A stretch of 64,000 bases of DNA from Planctomycetaceae bacterium (GTDB taxonomy: Bacteria; Planctomycetota; Planctomycetia; Planctomycetales; Planctomycetaceae). The position numbers were made by a program, and so were the translations under genes. The notes beneath the pieces are model-generated. The model was given only the letters and a program-made list of their open reading frames with translations, ran no database searches and was not told the origin of the DNA. Below are positions 28,021 to 37,900 of this stretch, one piece after another; position 1 is the stretch's first letter; the number at the start of each line of letters is the position of its first letter. The stretch is taken from positions 59,474 to 123,473 of the forward strand of contig OMIV01000178.1 of the NCBI GenBank assembly GCA_900299185.1, in the 5' to 3' direction.

Positions 28021-28512
28021 TTAGCTGTCCGTCAGAAGCTCCGTTTTCAGCGTCTTCAAGATGTTGGCTGCTCTCGGGCCGAGGGCTCGGATGTTGAAGG
28101 TCCGAGCTGTTTCACCGATCGCGTTGATCTGGATTTCGAGGCGGTCTTGAGGCAAGGCGTCTATGACTCGTTCGGCCCATTCAATGAAGCAGACGCCATC
28201 ACCGTGCATATATTCGTCAGCGCCGAGTTCGTGGAACTCGTCCAAGTCTTTGAGCCGATAGGTGTCGAAGTGGTAGACGGGGACTCGACCCAAGTACTCG
28301 TGAATTAGGACGAAGGTCGGGCTGTTGACGGTTTGGGATGAGACTTCTAACCCCTCAGCGGCAGCTCTCACGAAGCGCGTTTTTCCGGCTCCGAGGTTGC
28401 CGGACAAGGCCACGACCGTACGAGGTTGCAGGCACTTGCCGAGGAACATCCCCAGCCGGTGTGTTTCGGATTCGTCGTGACATTCGACGGAGAGCGAGTC
28501 GAGTGAGGTCAT
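28021..28512 (-). CDS. tsaE: tRNA threonylcarbamoyladenosine biosynthesis ATPase TsaE
   Basis: TsaE is the P-loop ATPase that works with TsaB and TsaD to make t6A37 on ANN-decoding tRNAs. The 163-residue protein shows the family's Walker A SGNLGAGKTRFVRAAAEGL, then VNSPTFVLIHEYLG, YHFDTYRL and FIEWAERV, all standard TsaE signatures, at normal length. The open frame extends upstream to 28677, but the ATG at 28512 fits the family N-terminus; a TTG near 28560 is an alternative. It lies 52 bases after the secreted hypothetical gene on the same strand and may share its transcript. TsaB and TsaD are not in the window. Confidence 0.93.
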   Translation of the reverse strand: MTSLDSLSVECHDESETHRLGMFLGKCLQPRTVVALSGNLGAGKTRFVRAAAEGLEVSSQTVNSPTFVLIHEYLGRVPVYHFDTYRLKDLDEFHELGADEYMHGDGVCFIEWAERVIDALPQDRLEIQINAIGETARTFNIRALGPRAANILKTLKTELLTDS

Positions 28513-28564
28513 AAAGTCTTGAAGTCGTTGGGCTGAGATACGCGGTTCGATTGCCAACGTGACA

Positions 28565-29407
28565 CTATTTGGTTGATACGAAATCGGCCTCGTAGCGTCG
28601 CAGCAATGCAGGAATGTTGTTGGGAACGATGTAGATCTTGCCGTGGATTTGTTTCTTCTCTCCAGCTTGCAGGCCACCTAACCGGAAGTCGGAGTGCAAG
28701 CAGCGGGCGACTCCTTGAAAGAGTTCTTGATACGGAGCCCAAGCAGTCGCGAAGACCAGTTTTTCGTCGCCACTGAAGCAGCCAATCAAGCCATGACTGG
28801 GAACCAAGGGACTCAGCGGACGAGGATTCACATCGGTTCGTGGCACGTTAATTGGACACCACACTTGGCCTGGTGTGTAGCGAGCCGTTTTCGTCCAATC
28901 GCGCGTCGGCATGCGGGTGAGTTGACCGTCGAGAAAGATGAAACACTTCGGCAAGTAATCGTCGAGATCTTTGCCTTTGGGATCGAAGCCCGTGAAGTCG
29001 TGAAGCCTGACACACGGCTGAGCCCAATGAGCTTCCGACCTCTTGTTAGTGGGATTATGAGCGGTCAATTGAAAGTCGACTTCGTCGTCTTTCGCTGTGA
29101 TGAGATGTTCGACCACGAGTCCGTCAGCCAGAGTGTCTTTAAGTCGCAGAACCTTCCGATCGTCGCTGAGGGTGATGTCGGAAATCTCATGCTTGATGAC
29201 GGTGTGCTTCACCCAGTCAGCGTCGGTTGAACCAGCTCGGCAATACGCTTCGAGGTAGTTAATCCGGATCTCTCCACCTGGGATCTGAGGACCATGAATG
29301 ACCAGATAATGTGGCGGAGGGTAAGAGAGCGTGAGCGTGGCTTTTTCAGCTGCTTTGGTCGAAACCGCGACGACGCAAATCATGAGCGCGATGAGTTGTC
29401 GGAGCAT
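28565..29407 (-). CDS. Secreted protein of unknown function
   Basis: The 280-residue protein opens with a clear signal peptide (MLRQLIALMICVVAVSTKAA) when started at the ATG at 29407; the frame extends to 29536 but the extra part is polar and uninformative. The mature part is predicted beta-rich, with LTLSYPPPHYLVIHGPQIPG, an ITLSDDRKVLRLKDTLADG segment and AHWAQPCVRLHDFTGFDP. I do not recognise the family. It could be a periplasmic beta-sandwich protein of the planctomycete hypothetical class. It precedes tsaE by 52 bases and is divergent from the dihydroorotate dehydrogenase-like gene across 192 bases. Confidence 0.75.
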   Translation of the reverse strand: MLRQLIALMICVVAVSTKAAEKATLTLSYPPPHYLVIHGPQIPGGEIRINYLEAYCRAGSTDADWVKHTVIKHEISDITLSDDRKVLRLKDTLADGLVVEHLITAKDDEVDFQLTAHNPTNKRSEAHWAQPCVRLHDFTGFDPKGKDLDDYLPKCFIFLDGQLTRMPTRDWTKTARYTPGQVWCPINVPRTDVNPRPLSPLVPSHGLIGCFSGDEKLVFATAWAPYQELFQGVARCLHSDFRLGGLQAGEKKQIHGKIYIVPNNIPALLRRYEADFVSTK

Positions 29408-29599
29408 GGATGACTTCTGTTGGTTTGAGGAAAGAGGTTGCATTGCTGGCGTGTAAGGCAAGCAGCGAGCGATTCTAGGCTGCTTCGGTTTCGATTTGCT
29501 TGTGAGGCTGGTTTGCTTTCGAGTGAGGCTCGACACTGCCTCTCGATTTATGGCGATCGTTGAGAGCCAAGCGGACGCACGAATTTGAGGACGAATGCA

Positions 29600-30661
29600 A
29601 TGTCTTATTCGAACTTGAGCGACGACTTACCTCGTTACCAGACATCTCAGACTTACGCTTGGAACTACGATCACGCACCGGATCCGGTGTGTGTGGAAAA
29701 TCCTACAATTCCTGGAGCGTGGACGTTTTGCGGTCGACTTGTTGATTCTCCGCTTGGCGTTCCGGCTGGTCCGCTGCTCAATGGAAAATGGGTGTTGTAC
29801 TACGCGTCGTTGGGGTTCGATGTGCTGACCTATAAGACGGTCCGCAGCGGTGCTCGTGAGTGTTTCCCAATGCCCAACATAGTGCCGGTTGATGCTCTGC
29901 AACTGACCGGTGCTGAAGCTTCTGTGCCGATGAGCGAATCTGTTGCCGGGAGCTGGGCAGTCGGCTTCGGGATGCCCTCGGTTACTCCTGATGTGTGGCG
30001 ACGTGACATTGAGTGGACACGATCGCGATTGGCTGCCAACAAAGTTTTGTCGGTGTCGGTGGTGGGCTCAGTGCAGCCGCATTGGACGATTGAAGAACTG
30101 GCCGCCGACTACGCTCGTTGTGCAGCTTGGGCGGCAGGGGCCGGGGCTGATGTTGTTGAAGTCAACTTCTCGTGCCCCAATGTCTCGACCTGCGATGGTC
30201 AGCTCTATCAACACGTCAATGATGCCGCTTACGTGGCGTCTGTGGTGAAGGATGCTATTCAGCAAGTGCCGTTGATCATCAAAGTTGGGCATGTGCGCGA
30301 ACGAGCTGAAGCCGAGGCTCTGGTGGCCGCACTGGAACCATCTGCGGCATCGCTTGCGATGACCAATACGATCGCAGTTCCCATCTTAGGGGTTGATGGA
30401 AAGGCGATGTTTGGCGGCCAGCGACGAGGTATCTGCGGGACCGCAATTCGTGACGCGTCAATCTTTCAAACACAGTTGTTTGGTGATGTGGTCAAAGATC
30501 GCGGCAGTCGGGTGAAGCTGATAGGAGTGGGCGGGGCGAGCCACTGGAGTGACGTATTGCGTTACTTGCAGGCAGGGGCCGAGGCCGTGCATGTCGCGAC
30601 TGCTGCGATGCTCGATCCGCTGGTCGCGATCCGCATGCGACGAGCTGCTGCAGAAAGCTGA
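29600..30661 (+). CDS. Dihydroorotate dehydrogenase-like flavoprotein
   Basis: The 353-residue protein has the FMN-dependent TIM-barrel layout of class 1 dihydroorotate dehydrogenases and related dehydrogenases. Visible motifs are SPLGVPAGPLLNGKW, FDVLTYKTVRS (FMN-contacting lysine), VVEVNFSCPN, PLIIKVGHVRER, MTNTIAVPILG, and the phosphate-binding LIGVGGASHWSDVLRYLQAGA. The ATG at 29600 has GAGGA eight bases upstream and is preferred over the in-frame TTG at 29585. Pyrimidine synthesis is the likeliest role, but no other pyr genes lie nearby and some relatives (PreA-like) act on uracil, so I give no symbol. There is no signal peptide; it should be cytoplasmic. Confidence 0.85.
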   Translation: MSYSNLSDDLPRYQTSQTYAWNYDHAPDPVCVENPTIPGAWTFCGRLVDSPLGVPAGPLLNGKWVLYYASLGFDVLTYKTVRSGARECFPMPNIVPVDALQLTGAEASVPMSESVAGSWAVGFGMPSVTPDVWRRDIEWTRSRLAANKVLSVSVVGSVQPHWTIEELAADYARCAAWAAGAGADVVEVNFSCPNVSTCDGQLYQHVNDAAYVASVVKDAIQQVPLIIKVGHVRERAEAEALVAALEPSAASLAMTNTIAVPILGVDGKAMFGGQRRGICGTAIRDASIFQTQLFGDVVKDRGSRVKLIGVGGASHWSDVLRYLQAGAEAVHVATAAMLDPLVAIRMRRAAAES

Positions 30662-30885
30662 TTCGTTAAGTTCGTGGGTCGACTTTCTCATGAGAACTAC
30701 GCCGACCCATCGTCTGAAGAACGCCGGACCTCAGGCGTTGATCGCGAGTGATTGAGAGCTATCGCTCGTGCCTTGTTGCTCCACTTTGGACCCGTCATAT
30801 CGTGGCTGTGATGGCTGCTAGTGCTGATGAGCACTTCACAGTTCGACTTTCGGGGCGGTTGGTGTTGCTTGCAAAGGATGGCTGA

Positions 30886-33800
30886 ATGTCTTCGGTACTT
30901 GATCCGCTTCGCATGTCGCTCGCTGGAGTTCATTCCATCAATGCCAGTGCCGGGACGGGGAAGACCTACACCATCACCACGCTCTATCTGCGTTACTTGC
31001 TCGAAGCGCGTTGTTCGGTCGACGACATCTTGGTGACGACATTTACGGAAGCGGCCACGGCTGAGTTGAAGGAGCGTTTGCGTAAACGGCTGCGGGCCGC
31101 GTTTGGCACGTTGCGGAATCACGGAACCGCTAAGGATGCGTTGGCCTCGGGGGCCGATCAGCAATTGGTTGGAGTCTTGCTCAACGCTGGTGGCTTCCAG
31201 TCGGACTCTCGTGATCGCTGCATCGAGCGACTGGAAGATGCGTTACTTAGCTTCGATCAAGCACCTGTCTTCACCATTCACGGATTTTGCAATCAAGTGT
31301 TGCAGCAGCTCGTCTTTGAGACCGGTGGTCGCTTTCAGTTTGAATTACTGACTTCGCAAGAAACCTTGATTGACGACGCACTGCAAGACTTTGTGGCCCG
31401 TTGGTGGACCGCTCCTGGATCGCCGATGGCTCAATGGTTGCCGCTCAAGAATGAGTTGTGGGACCAATTGAAAGATGTGGCGAAGAAGGCGGTCGACAAT
31501 CCCGCTGATCGCATCGTGCCGGAAAGTCCGGGCAATCACGGGTTGCCTCAAGAGTCTGAGATCAGCGATTTCGAACGGCAGGCTCGTGAGTTCGGCCAGT
31601 TGTGGTCAGAGAGCTTGGCTGAGATCGAATCGTTGTTTGTCGACGCCAGCCGGAACGATGTTCTGAAGCAGACTTCGCATAAGCCCGAGCAAATCGCGCG
31701 AGCGATTGAGTTCATCAATGAATTCGTCAGCTCGCCGTCGCCGTTCGTCTTTAAGTGGGATGACGAAGGCAAGCTCGACAGCACTCATGAGCGACTGACA
31801 AAGAGCCGGTTGGCGGCAGCTACGAAGAAAGGCAAAGACGGTTGCGAGCCTCAGCATCGTTGTTTTGAGATGTATGAAGAGCTACTCGATCTGGCGCGGG
31901 CGATTCAACAGAAGGCCGAAGGCGTCCGAGTGGTGATGTTTAGCAAGCTGGCCGATTTCGTCCGGCAGCATGTCACGCAACATAAGGACGAGCATGGAAT
32001 GCTCACCTTTTCGGACATGCTGCATTTGGTCGATGAAGCCTTAGGTCGACCGGATCGACAATCGCTGCGCACGAGTTTGCGGGAGCGCTATCGAGTTGCG
32101 ATGGTCGACGAGTTTCAAGACACCGACCCAGTTCAGTTTCGGATCTTTCGTCGCATCTTTCTGGATGATGCCCTTTTCGATTCCACTGCGGTTCAAGAAC
32201 CCGGCAATGAGTCGATTTCGAGTTCCGTGGCAAATCGACCGTCGATCGAAAGTGACGACGGATTCTCCGATGACTCGGAGAGTTCAGACAACGTCCCGGA
32301 CTTCGACCCATTCCGCGATGTCTCATCGTTTTATGACGATGCGCCGGAAGAGACGTCGTCGTTCTATTCCGACCTTGAGAATGAACTCGATGCGGGCGAC
32401 GTTGAGTCGACCGCTGACGTGACCAGTAAGGACTTCCGAGCGTTTGTGATGATCGGCGATCCGAAGCAGTCGATCTATAAGTTCCGAGGTGCGGATCTCA
32501 ATGCGTACTTTAGTGCGATCGCTGGTGTGCCGGACGAGCGGCGGCATCAGATGGACTGCAATTGGCGCTCAGATGATTCACTGGTGAGAGCGGTGCAATC
32601 ATTCTTCCAGTCGATTTCCAATCCCTTCGTTCGCAGCGAAATTGAACTGCCGCCGGTGTCGGCTCATTACCCCGACCGGTTTAACGCCGGACCCGCATTT
32701 GAAGTGCGTGTAGTCCCGCGTCACGAGTACGAACAAGGCAAGCCGCTGACGAAAGACGCCGCAACGAAGCGAGTCTTGCAAGAAGTTGCCGCCGATATCG
32801 TGCGCAAGATCAATGGCAAGCTTCCAATGCCGGATGGGGCGCGAACGCGACCGGCAGAACCAGGCGACATCGCTGTCTTGTGTCGCACTCGGATGCAATT
32901 GGTCGAGATGCAACAAGAGCTTGCTGATCGTGGCGTGCCAGCAGTTTTGCACGTGGATGAGTCGGTCTACGAGACGAACGAAGCTCTGGAAGTCAGCCAA
33001 ATGTTGCAGGCCATCTTGCAAGCGAGCGGCGGGCGATATCTCGCGACGGCCCTGCGAACGGCCTTCTGTGGGATGACCGCGAGTGAAATCGAGCATGCAC
33101 TGCACGATGACGAGACGTTGGCGGTGTGGTCCGAGCGATTGCGAGATTGGAATTCAATCTGGCTTCGAGATGGATTCATCGTCATGTGGCGTCGATTGCT
33201 GGATGAGCAACGTGTCGTTCCTCGTTTAGCGGGGCAGCTAGGCGGCGAAAGGCAGATCACCAACTTCTTGCACGTGGGTGAGTTGTTACATGAGTACTCG
33301 GTGCAGCAGCACGCTGGTCCCGAGGAGTTGCTGCGTTGGTTCGATCAAATGCGAACGGACTCAGATGACAAGAACGAGGCCGCGCAGTTGCGGCTCGAAA
33401 CCGACTCGGAAGCGGTGCAGCTCGTCACGATTCATAAGTCGAAGGGGCTGGAGTACCCGGTCGTCTATTGCCCGATGTTGTGGGCCGAGCGAGATGTCGA
33501 CAAAGACAAACGCAAAGTGCAGACGCTGTCTTCGAGACTCGGTTCGAATCGGGTTGAGTTGGATGTGCCCGAGCTTGATGTTGGCTCTGATTTGCTGCCT
33601 GACCGACGCGATTGGGACGCTGAGGAGCAGTTCGCTGAGCAGCGGCGTTTGTTGTATGTCGCGCTGACTCGGGCGAGGCATCAATGTGTGCTTCATTGGA
33701 TTGCCGGAAATGGCATGTCGAACTCGGCGGCGAGCCAGTTCATGTGTCCTGGCTGGGACGAAAAGGCCACCGATGCCGAGCTCTCTCAGGCGATAGTCGA

Positions 33801-34869
33801 TTGGGCGAACGGACGCTCTTTGGGGGCTCGCATGCGAGTGGTCACAGCCGGTGAGATCGATGCGCTTCAAGATCCGGGAAGGAGTACCTGGACCGCGATT
33901 CGTAAGAAGCGTCTCACGCATCGAGCCGCCTTTCGTCCCGATCTACCGGCAAAGCGACAGACGAGTTACTCGGCTCTCGTGCGGATGTTGCCGATTCACG
34001 CTCAGCACGATTGGATGGACCGCGACGAAGTGACTGCTGGAGCGGACAACGTGATCGTGCCAACGCCGATTGGTGAGCGAACTCCCTTGGCCGATATGCC
34101 TGGCGGAACGCGAGTCGGTGATGTGGTGCATCGCGTGCTGGAGAAGGTGCTCCTTGATCGACCGGAACAGCAACGACTCGCCGCGGTCATGCAACAAGAA
34201 CTCAGTCGCGAGTTGCGTCGCGCGGCATTGGATGCTCGTTGGCTGGAACCGTTGGCCGCGACCATGACGACGACGTTGCTCGGGCGACTGGCTGCTCTTG
34301 ATCCTGCTGGCTGTTTGTTGGACGTACCCCGCGAGGGCCTCACGTGTGAAATGCCGTTCGTGTTGAGGCTAGGGCAGGGCGGGCGCGAGGTCGTGGCAAC
34401 GGATTTCGATCTCGCGCAATTGGCCGAATGCTTCGCGGCGTCTGACGAAGCATTCATTCGCGAATATGCCCAACGCGTTCGAGGGTTAGATCGAGGTCGG
34501 ATCTCCGGCTTGCTGGTGGGCTTTATCGACGTGGTCTTCCGTTGGCAGGGGCGTTGGTATGTCGTGGACTACAAGACGACAAACCTCGGACCGCGATTCA
34601 GCGATTACTCGCCGGAGCGACTGACGGCTGCGATGGCCGAGCATGACTACATCTTGCAGTACCACCTCTATGCCGTGGCTGTGACTCAGTTCTTGTCGCA
34701 GCGTCTGTCTGACTTTGACTTCGCGCGCGACTTTGGCGGAGTTCTGTACTTCTTCTTACGAGGAACCGCTCCGGGCAGTCGTAGTCTCGGTGGTGTCTAT
34801 TATCACCGCCCCGAAGAGCGGCTGATTCGCGAGCTGACTGGCTTGATGCTTAACGGAAGTGGGAAGTGA
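30886..34869 (+). CDS. recB: Exodeoxyribonuclease V beta subunit (RecB helicase-nuclease)
   Basis: RecB is the 3'-5' helicase and nuclease subunit of RecBCD, which processes double-strand ends. The 1327-residue protein has UvrD-type helicase motifs: Walker A SAGTGKTYT (residues 21-29), VTTFTEAATAELKERL, DEExQ-like VDEFQDTDPVQ (near 407), IGDPKQSIYKFRGAD (near 523), VTIHKSKGLEYPVVY and VALTRARH. A C-terminal PD-(D/E)XK nuclease follows, with GFIDVVFRWQGRWYVVDYKT (D1228, K1230). Between motifs II and III an insertion of about 90 residues (roughly 425-515) is very rich in Asp, Glu and Ser; this is not part of the usual RecB core. recC and recD are not adjacent and may lie elsewhere. Confidence 0.94.
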   Translation: MSSVLDPLRMSLAGVHSINASAGTGKTYTITTLYLRYLLEARCSVDDILVTTFTEAATAELKERLRKRLRAAFGTLRNHGTAKDALASGADQQLVGVLLNAGGFQSDSRDRCIERLEDALLSFDQAPVFTIHGFCNQVLQQLVFETGGRFQFELLTSQETLIDDALQDFVARWWTAPGSPMAQWLPLKNELWDQLKDVAKKAVDNPADRIVPESPGNHGLPQESEISDFERQAREFGQLWSESLAEIESLFVDASRNDVLKQTSHKPEQIARAIEFINEFVSSPSPFVFKWDDEGKLDSTHERLTKSRLAAATKKGKDGCEPQHRCFEMYEELLDLARAIQQKAEGVRVVMFSKLADFVRQHVTQHKDEHGMLTFSDMLHLVDEALGRPDRQSLRTSLRERYRVAMVDEFQDTDPVQFRIFRRIFLDDALFDSTAVQEPGNESISSSVANRPSIESDDGFSDDSESSDNVPDFDPFRDVSSFYDDAPEETSSFYSDLENELDAGDVESTADVTSKDFRAFVMIGDPKQSIYKFRGADLNAYFSAIAGVPDERRHQMDCNWRSDDSLVRAVQSFFQSISNPFVRSEIELPPVSAHYPDRFNAGPAFEVRVVPRHEYEQGKPLTKDAATKRVLQEVAADIVRKINGKLPMPDGARTRPAEPGDIAVLCRTRMQLVEMQQELADRGVPAVLHVDESVYETNEALEVSQMLQAILQASGGRYLATALRTAFCGMTASEIEHALHDDETLAVWSERLRDWNSIWLRDGFIVMWRRLLDEQRVVPRLAGQLGGERQITNFLHVGELLHEYSVQQHAGPEELLRWFDQMRTDSDDKNEAAQLRLETDSEAVQLVTIHKSKGLEYPVVYCPMLWAERDVDKDKRKVQTLSSRLGSNRVELDVPELDVGSDLLPDRRDWDAEEQFAEQRRLLYVALTRARHQCVLHWIAGNGMSNSAASQFMCPGWDEKATDAELSQAIVDWANGRSLGARMRVVTAGEIDALQDPGRSTWTAIRKKRLTHRAAFRPDLPAKRQTSYSALVRMLPIHAQHDWMDRDEVTAGADNVIVPTPIGERTPLADMPGGTRVGDVVHRVLEKVLLDRPEQQRLAAVMQQELSRELRRAALDARWLEPLAATMTTTLLGRLAALDPAGCLLDVPREGLTCEMPFVLRLGQGGREVVATDFDLAQLAECFAASDEAFIREYAQRVRGLDRGRISGLLVGFIDVVFRWQGRWYVVDYKTTNLGPRFSDYSPERLTAAMAEHDYILQYHLYAVAVTQFLSQRLSDFDFARDFGGVLYFFLRGTAPGSRSLGGVYYHRPEERLIRELTGLMLNGSGK

Positions 34870-34973
34870 ATTGAGTTGTCGCGGCTTTAGAGTCGCCGCT
34901 GCTGGATTTAGACTCGTGGCCTCGCCTGACGTCTCCATCAGCCAGCCTCACTCATCTCACCTCATCCTCAACA

Positions 34974-37900
34974 ATGAGCAATCACGGTTTCGGTCTTATG
35001 AATTTGATTCGAATACAGACAGCCTTGGTCGCGGGCATGTTGATGCTGGCGACGTCACTGCGTGCTGCCGATGCTCCGATTGCTCGGCTTGATGAGAAGC
35101 ATCGCGAGTTCTTTAAGAGCTACTGCGTCTCGTGCCACAACGGGGAGAAGCAGGAAGGCAAGCTGCGGTTGGATGACATTGGGTTTGTCATCAACTCGAT
35201 CGAGAGCGCTGATCGCTGGCAGAAGATTTTGAATCAGCTCAACTCGGGCGACATGCCGCCCGAAGACGCGCAGCAACCCGATCGCTCAGCAAAGACTGAG
35301 TTCTTGGACGAACTCGCGAAGCTGCTCGTGACCGCTCGGCGCACGCTGAATGACGGCGGCGGCACGATCTCGATGCGGCGGCTCAATCGGCGCGAGTACA
35401 AGAACACGATTCGTGATTTGCTCGGCGTTGACATCAATGTGAGAGAACTCCCGGCGGATGGCGGCGCGGGGACGTTCGATACCGTTGGCTCGTCGCTCTT
35501 CATGTCGAGCGATCAGTTCGAGCAGTACCTCGCGCTCGGACGGCAAGCCATCGACGAATCTTTCGCACGGTATGCACCCTCGCAACCGGTGCGACGGATG
35601 CATGTCGAAGTTGAAGAGAAGAACGCCAAAATCGCGAAGGGGTTAGAGCAGCGTTTGGATGCTCGCGACCGTTATGTGAAGTGGACGGCAGCGGTCGATG
35701 ACGCTGCGAAGAAGCCGGAAAACGCTGACGTCGTGGCGGCCATTCGAGCGGAGAAAAAAGGCAACGACACGCATCTATATTCCGCTTGGAAGCGAGTCCC
35801 CGGTGCTCCGTCGCCGGCCGATTTCAAATTCGTGGACGACGTCGAGGCTGATCATCAAGGCCGCCGAGATTGGCTGCACTATGTGCCGTATCACCGGTCG
35901 TATCTCGAACAACCCGGAATCAAGACCGGCACGTATCTGTCGATCGAAGACGTTTGGATCAATCCCTATCAGCCATTTCGCTTGCCGGGCGATTGGCCCG
36001 TCGGGGACTACGTCGTTCGAGTCCGCATCGCTGCAACAGAAAATACACCGGCAGCTCGACACTTTGTGGAGTTCGGGTCGCAGCACGACAGCGGCGTTCG
36101 CGCGGTTGCCAGTGCTCACCAAGTGACGGGCACCCTGAGCAAGCCGCAGGTGCTCGAGATCCCGATCAAGTTTTCTCCGGCCAACGGTCTCGGCTTCTTC
36201 TTTCAAGAGAAGGGCACCTTCGAATCTGAAGGCGACGCACGCCGTGTCTTCAGTGACGCAAAGCAACGCAATGGCGTCGGCCCTGAGTTCGCTCTGTGGC
36301 TTGATTGGATCGAAGTCGAGAGCGTCGATGGGCAAACGACTTCGCCGTTAGGCAACGCATCGCCAAATAACTCGTCGACAAGTTCGTCAGTCACCATCAA
36401 GCAGCGGCGCGAAGTCGAACTGCATGCCAACGCAATGGTTGGCGGCACGTACAACGGGTACTTCAAAGGCGGCTACGAGGCAGCCAAGAAGTTCCTCGAA
36501 ACCGGCGAGCCACAGAAGGGCATTCCTGACGAGCAGGAAGCGAAGTTCCGCGTGAAGGTGTTTGAAGAGCACGGCCCGACGTTTCGCAGATACCTCGACG
36601 ACCCGCTTACGAAGACCGGTGCGTATCTCACGATCTTCAACGTGCATCCCGAAGAGGTCATCACGCTGCCGCCCGATCAACCTTCGGGATGGCTCAAGAC
36701 GAAGCATGAAATCGAAAACGCACCGTCGGGCGAATACGTCTTGCGCTTCCGCATCGGAGCCGTGAAAGGCACGCCCAAAGAGCGGCACTTCGTGACGCTC
36801 GGCAGCCGCATGAAGCCCGGAGAGAAAGAAGACTTCACGCTGCTGCAGACCTTTCAGATCAGTGGCACGACCGACGAACCGCAAGTCATCGAAGTGCCAG
36901 TCAGCATCATTGCGGGCGGTCCTCGCTCGTTCGTCCTGCGCGAGAAGCGAGACGTGAAGCTGGACCACGAGATCTACACGGTTGCTCGCAAAGAGACCGG
37001 CGTTGGTCCCGTCTCCGCTCTGTGGATTGACTGGGTCGAGTGGGAAGGACCGCGCAATAAGACCGTCGAGAGAACTCAGTTAGAACCAGTGTTGTTCGCA
37101 AACTCGCAAGAACTGAGCGAGCGCGATCATGCGCGAGCAATCCTCGAACGCTTCGCCCTGCGAGCCTTTCGCGACAGCCAGCCGAAGCCCGAGTACATCG
37201 CCAAGCTCGTGAAGCTGTTCGAGACGCGCCAGCAAGCTGGCGACAAGTTTGACGTCGCCATTCGAGAACCGCTGAGCGTCATCTTGGCCTCGCCGAGGTT
37301 CCTATATCTTTCAGAGCCAACCTCATTCGTCTCATCGGTCCCATTAGTCCCATCAAAAGGCGATGGGACACAAGCGACGAAGGGGACGAACGAAAATGCT
37401 GGCGTTAATTCGAAGTCGTTGCGGGGTTCGCGCAGCAAGCTGACTCCGCGCGAGGTGGCTGTCCGGCTGAGCTACTTCCTTTGGAGCGCACCACCGGACG
37501 AGGAGTTGCTGGCACTCGCTCGCAGCGGCAACTTGCAGAAGCCGGAGGTACTCGCAGCGGAGGTCGATCGCCTGCTGTCGCATGACAAGTCGCGCGAGTT
37601 TGTGCAGGGCTTTGTGCCTCAATGGCTCAGCATGGAGCGGCTCGACTTCTTCCAATTCAACACACAGCTCTATCGCGACTTTGACGAGAGCATGCGCTCC
37701 GCCGCGCGTCGCGAGGTCTATGAAACGATAGCCTTCCTGCTCCGTGAGAATGGCAGCGTGCGCGATCTACTGAAGTCCGACTATGTGATAGTCAACGGCC
37801 TGCTCGCGAACTTCTATGGCCTGGAAGGCGTAAGCGGCGACGAGTACCGCAAGGTCTCATTACCAGCCGATTCACCGCGCGGAGGCTTGCTCGGCATGTC

